From contig OZ244979.1 in the NCBI GenBank assembly GCA_965223095.1, positions 3,038,001 to 3,102,000 of the forward strand: 64,000 nt of DNA, given 5' to 3'. Source of the DNA: J054 sp965223095 (GTDB lineage Bacteria > Pseudomonadota > Gammaproteobacteria > Steroidobacterales > GCA-2729495). The notes beneath the pieces are model-generated. The model did not search any database and was not told where the DNA came from. It saw only the letters and a program-made list of their open reading frames with translations. Shown in pieces: positions 62,853 through 64,000 of the stretch. Each line of letters begins with the position of its first letter. Within the stretch, counting starts at the first letter, position 1. The translations under genes and the position numbers were made by a program.

Positions 62853-64000
62853 GCGAAACTACCGGCGGCCACCAGGTCCTCGAGGCTATCCACGTCCAAC
62901 CAGTGCCCCGTCGTATAAACCACGCGAATGGTTTCGCCAGAGGCGATCAAGGCCGACAACAAGTGATGCAGTTTCGTCCGCCGATTCGCCGGGTCCCCTG
63001 CCATGGCGGCGACTTGGGCACGAAAGCGCCGCAAGGCCGGTGCGGCGACGCGCAAATGACTGGTCCATTCCCCATGCCGCTGGTCATCGGCAATATCTTC
63101 ACCCGCCTGCAGCAAACTCACCGGGTGATAGAAGGCATGCCGAGAATTGGGCTCGCTGCAAGTGACATAGTCGGCCGCGCGGCTGCGGTTTACCGATGCT
63201 TGCCAGTCCGCGTCCACGGCAATGACAAAATCAGCATCGGGCTCAGCCAAACCATCAAGGATATAGCGCTTGAAGATGACGTCGCCGAAAGACAAGTACA
63301 AATCAGAATCGTCATCCTGGATGGCTTCTAGGGCGCAATGCAAAGACACTAGTTCACCCGTTTGAGCATAGTCAGCATTGTGGATGTAATTCAGGGACGG
63401 CAAATCGAAACCATCGGCACCGAATCCGGTGACCACATCAATCTGCTTAATACCGGCACCGTGATAGGCCGACACGATATGTCCTAACAAGGGCTTACCA
63501 CGAATTTCCACCATGGCCTTGGGTCGCGCCAATGTCAGATCGCCTAAGGCTGTACCGCGCGACGCGGCGAGAATAATGGCCCGCGAATCCTGCCCTTGCC
63601 GGGGCAAATAACGTTCTTCAGCGGCCTGTAATTCCGATGCGCCCTGCAGACGAAAGATTTCCTTGACGGGGGCCACGCGATCTTCGATGGATTGTAGGCT
63701 TTGTTCGCGATACAAAGTGGCGGCACATTCTTGCAAGGCGGGAATCGCCGCGCGCAGCAGGTGGTTCGCCCAAATGGCCATGGCAAACCCCGCCTGCCGA
63801 AATACGTCCGTAGGCGTCGAATAGTATTTCGTCGGCACGATGACCACCGGCGAACGATCCGCCCATTCACGTTTAAAGGCTAAGACTTCCGAAGGATTAG
63901 CCAACGCGCTGTGAATCAAGATGCCGTCGGCACCGGCGGCATGGTAGGCCTCGGCGCGCTTGAGGGCTTCATCCAAGCCCCAACCTGCGATAAAAGCCTC
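62849..64000 (-). CDS. pepM: Phosphoenolpyruvate mutase-nucleotidyltransferase fusion, N-terminus outside window
   Basis: PEP mutase makes the C-P bond (PEP to phosphonopyruvate). The window holds its C-terminal part (from ...EAFIAGWGLDEALKR, with AGADGILIHSALANPSEV and VVIVPTKYYSTPTDVF), about 130 residues, read in frame to the window edge. The sequence continues through a linker into a nucleotidyltransferase domain of about 245 residues: IILAASRGTALGDLTLARPKAMVEIRG, LYLSFGDVIFKRYIL, WLDVDSLEDL. The usual LAAGxGxR signature reads LAASRGTA. PepM-nucleotidyltransferase fusions are known in phosphonate clusters. The upstream promoter and start are not visible. Confidence 0.93.
   Translation of the reverse strand, partial: EAFIAGWGLDEALKRAEAYHAAGADGILIHSALANPSEVLAFKREWADRSPVVIVPTKYYSTPTDVFRQAGFAMAIWANHLLRAAIPALQECAATLYREQSLQSIEDRVAPVKEIFRLQGASELQAAEERYLPRQGQDSRAIILAASRGTALGDLTLARPKAMVEIRGKPLLGHIVSAYHGAGIKQIDVVTGFGADGFDLPSLNYIHNADYAQTGELVSLHCALEAIQDDDSDLYLSFGDVIFKRYILDGLAEPDADFVIAVDADWQASVNRSRAADYVTCSEPNSRHAFYHPVSLLQAGEDIADDQRHGEWTSHLRVAAPALRRFRAQVAAMAGDPANRRTKLHHLLSALIASGETIRVVYTTGHWLDVDSLEDLVAAGSFA

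Overview
The window reads as one continuous stretch of a gammaproteobacterial chromosome with moderately high GC. I infer the class from gene content and order: queA-tgt-yajC-secD-secF, divergent trmJ/suhB next to an isc remnant, ndk-rlmN, metG followed by rnfABCDGE-nth, aceE-aceF-lpd, and nadC. I cannot name the genus. There is no rRNA, CRISPR array, intact insertion sequence or prophage. One tRNA gene (Leu, CAA) is present.

Layout. 1-4241: rlmN (cut by the window edge), ndk, iscA, a degenerate IscU-like protein, iscS and trmJ on the minus strand, with suhB divergent. 4255-9567: SecDF-YajC and the queuosine genes tgt and queA. 9615-12033: a PDZ protein, a putative anti-sigma factor, an ECF sigma factor and a MarR-like regulator. 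12126-17051: tRNA-Leu, the GTPases PrfC and TypA, and an RhlE-type helicase. 17371-24124: Nudix protein, 7Fe ferredoxin, DsbC, XerD/C recombinase, acyltransferase, thiolase, dcd and apbC. 24377-29095: a HEAT-repeat Ser/Thr kinase followed by two PilT-family ATPases. 29161-37105: metG, the Rnf complex and nth. 37207-43518: pyruvate dehydrogenase. 43706-54859: M17 aminopeptidase, RNase T, a PuuD-like membrane protein, nadC, cytochrome b561, an Atm1-type ABC exporter, acetoacetyl-CoA synthetase and a GAF-PAS-PAS-GGDEF-EAL protein.

54969-64000 is the most unusual region: nine tightly packed minus-strand genes, running off the right edge. In transcription order they encode PEP mutase fused to a nucleotidyltransferase, phosphonopyruvate decarboxylase, 2-aminoethylphosphonate (AEP) transaminase, a second nucleotidyltransferase, a small membrane protein, a CDP-glycerol-glycerophosphotransferase-like enzyme, a YejM-like membrane sulfatase-fold protein and a divergent YidC/Oxa1-like protein. 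The first enzymes would make AEP, the nucleotidyltransferases would activate it as a CMP-phosphonate, and the later proteins look suited to placing it on an envelope polymer or lipid. The phosphonate chemistry is well supported by family membership. The envelope target and the roles of the YejM-like and YidC-like proteins are inference.

Other notable points: the isc locus is reduced, and its scaffold has lost two of three cluster-binding cysteines and the HscA-recognition motif; a HEAT-kinase gene precedes the pilT pair; a 219-nt spacer splits rnfA from rnfB; and an attenuator-like hairpin lies upstream of aceE.
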